Below, piece by piece: positions 35,070 to 35,555 of a stretch of 35,555 nt of DNA. The notes below the pieces were generated by a model. That model had not been told where the DNA came from, ran no database searches, and saw only the letters and a list, made by a program, of their open reading frames with translations. The translations under genes were made by a program, and so were the position numbers. The stretch covers positions 1-35,555 of the forward strand of contig SCQX01000076.1 in the NCBI GenBank assembly GCA_004298545.1. The letters run 5' to 3'. Positions within the stretch are counted from its first letter, which is position 1. Every line of letters starts with the position of its first letter. This stretch comes from Candidimonas sp. GTDB lineage: Bacteria > Pseudomonadota > Gammaproteobacteria > Burkholderiales > Burkholderiaceae_B.

Positions 35070-35527
35070 TTGGCATCGCACGCGACCGCTAGTCCGGCGG
35101 AAGAAGCCAAAACGGACAAACCGTCGAGGCTGGTGGTTGCCGCCCTCGGCATTGTCTTCGGGAACCCGGTCACCAGCCCCCTCTATACGATGCGTGAGTG
35201 CTTCTACGGTACCTACCCCGTGGCGGTGAATCGCGCAGGCGTGCTCGGCGTGGCGTCGCTGATGGGCTGTCCGGATACCTGGTATTGGGTGGCGTATACC
35301 TGTGTTTGACGCGCGTGGAAGCGCTCTACGCGGATATGGGGCACTTTGGGCGAACGCCGATTCGCATGGCCTGGTTCTGGTTTGCCCTCCCGGCGCTCCT
35401 GCTGAATTACTTCGGCCAGGCCGCGGTCGGATCATGGCGCCCCCGCGGGACGGGTTACATTGCTCCGGGCTTGTTTGCCCGCTGGGGAGTCTTCTTGACC
35501 ATCAGGCCGGAGGCGTCGACTTTTTGA
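35070..35527 (+). pseudogene. kup: Relic of a Kup-type potassium transporter
   Basis: Two pieces in different frames resemble Kup. The first, from TTG 35070 with GGAGG 8 nt upstream, reads LVVAALGIVFGNPVTSPLYT, then [11 protein letters not shown] and GVLGVASLM, matching the first 55 or so residues of Kup (E. coli [21 protein letters not shown]), but the conserved GD is GN. It stops at 35309. The second, in another frame from about 35277, reads [20 protein letters not shown], then [13 protein letters not shown], matching E. coli Kup around residues 230-270. About 170 residues between them are missing, and similarity ends after FGQAA. The gene therefore has an internal deletion, a frame change and further decay, and cannot make a transporter. 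The 140 nt before it hold only a short hairpin GCGGG-TGC-CCCGC (34961-34973). Confidence 0.85.
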
Positions 35528-35555
35528 ACGCCTTTCACGCTTTGCGCGACGGCTA

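Overview
The window is a stretch of GC-rich proteobacterial chromosome. The gene order dnaX-ybaB-recR, carA-carB-greA, divergent yhbY/rlmE, then ftsH-folP-glmM, together with the AddAB-like pair beside the 4.5S RNA gene, points to a betaproteobacterium of the order Burkholderiales. That placement is inference from gene order and protein style; the window has no rRNA gene to confirm it. Almost everything is chromosomal housekeeping. I see no prophage, insertion sequence, tRNA or CRISPR array.

Left part (1-7.6 kb). On the minus strand lie the first 64 codons of an ABC transporter solute-binding protein and, upstream of it, a ModE-type molybdate regulator. An AT-rich promoter with a perfect 14-bp palindrome sits between them. 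Divergently, two overlapping-style genes encode an AddB-like nuclease and an AddA-like helicase-nuclease for double-strand-break processing.

Centre (7.6-23.7 kb). The SRP 4.5S RNA is followed by a succinate-semialdehyde-type dehydrogenase. Next come dnaX (with a 10-copy hexanucleotide repeat in the linker), ybaB and recR, and then carAB. A 487-bp gap full of repeats and hairpins precedes greA. The order greA>, <yhbY, rlmE>, ftsH>, folP>, glmM> is the same as in E. coli.

Right part (23.7-35.6 kb). After glmM an OlsB-like N-acyltransferase is split by a -1 frame change at a G6T tract (a canonical slippery heptamer). It converges on, and overlaps by 9 nt, a minus-strand block in transcription order: outer-membrane lipoprotein, membrane-fusion protein, RND pump, membrane TlpA-like thioredoxin, exopolyphosphatase. 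The last three are packed with a 1-nt gap and a 4-nt overlap, so efflux, a periplasmic redox protein and polyphosphate breakdown appear to be co-transcribed. Beyond are a small unknown protein, a stand-alone dihydrolipoamide-dehydrogenase-like flavoprotein, and a decayed kup potassium-transporter relic at the end.

I found no clear new multi-gene system. The observations most worth checking are the G6T frame change in the acyltransferase, the dnaX hexamer repeat, the structured carB-greA gap, and the tight efflux/TlpA/ppx operon.
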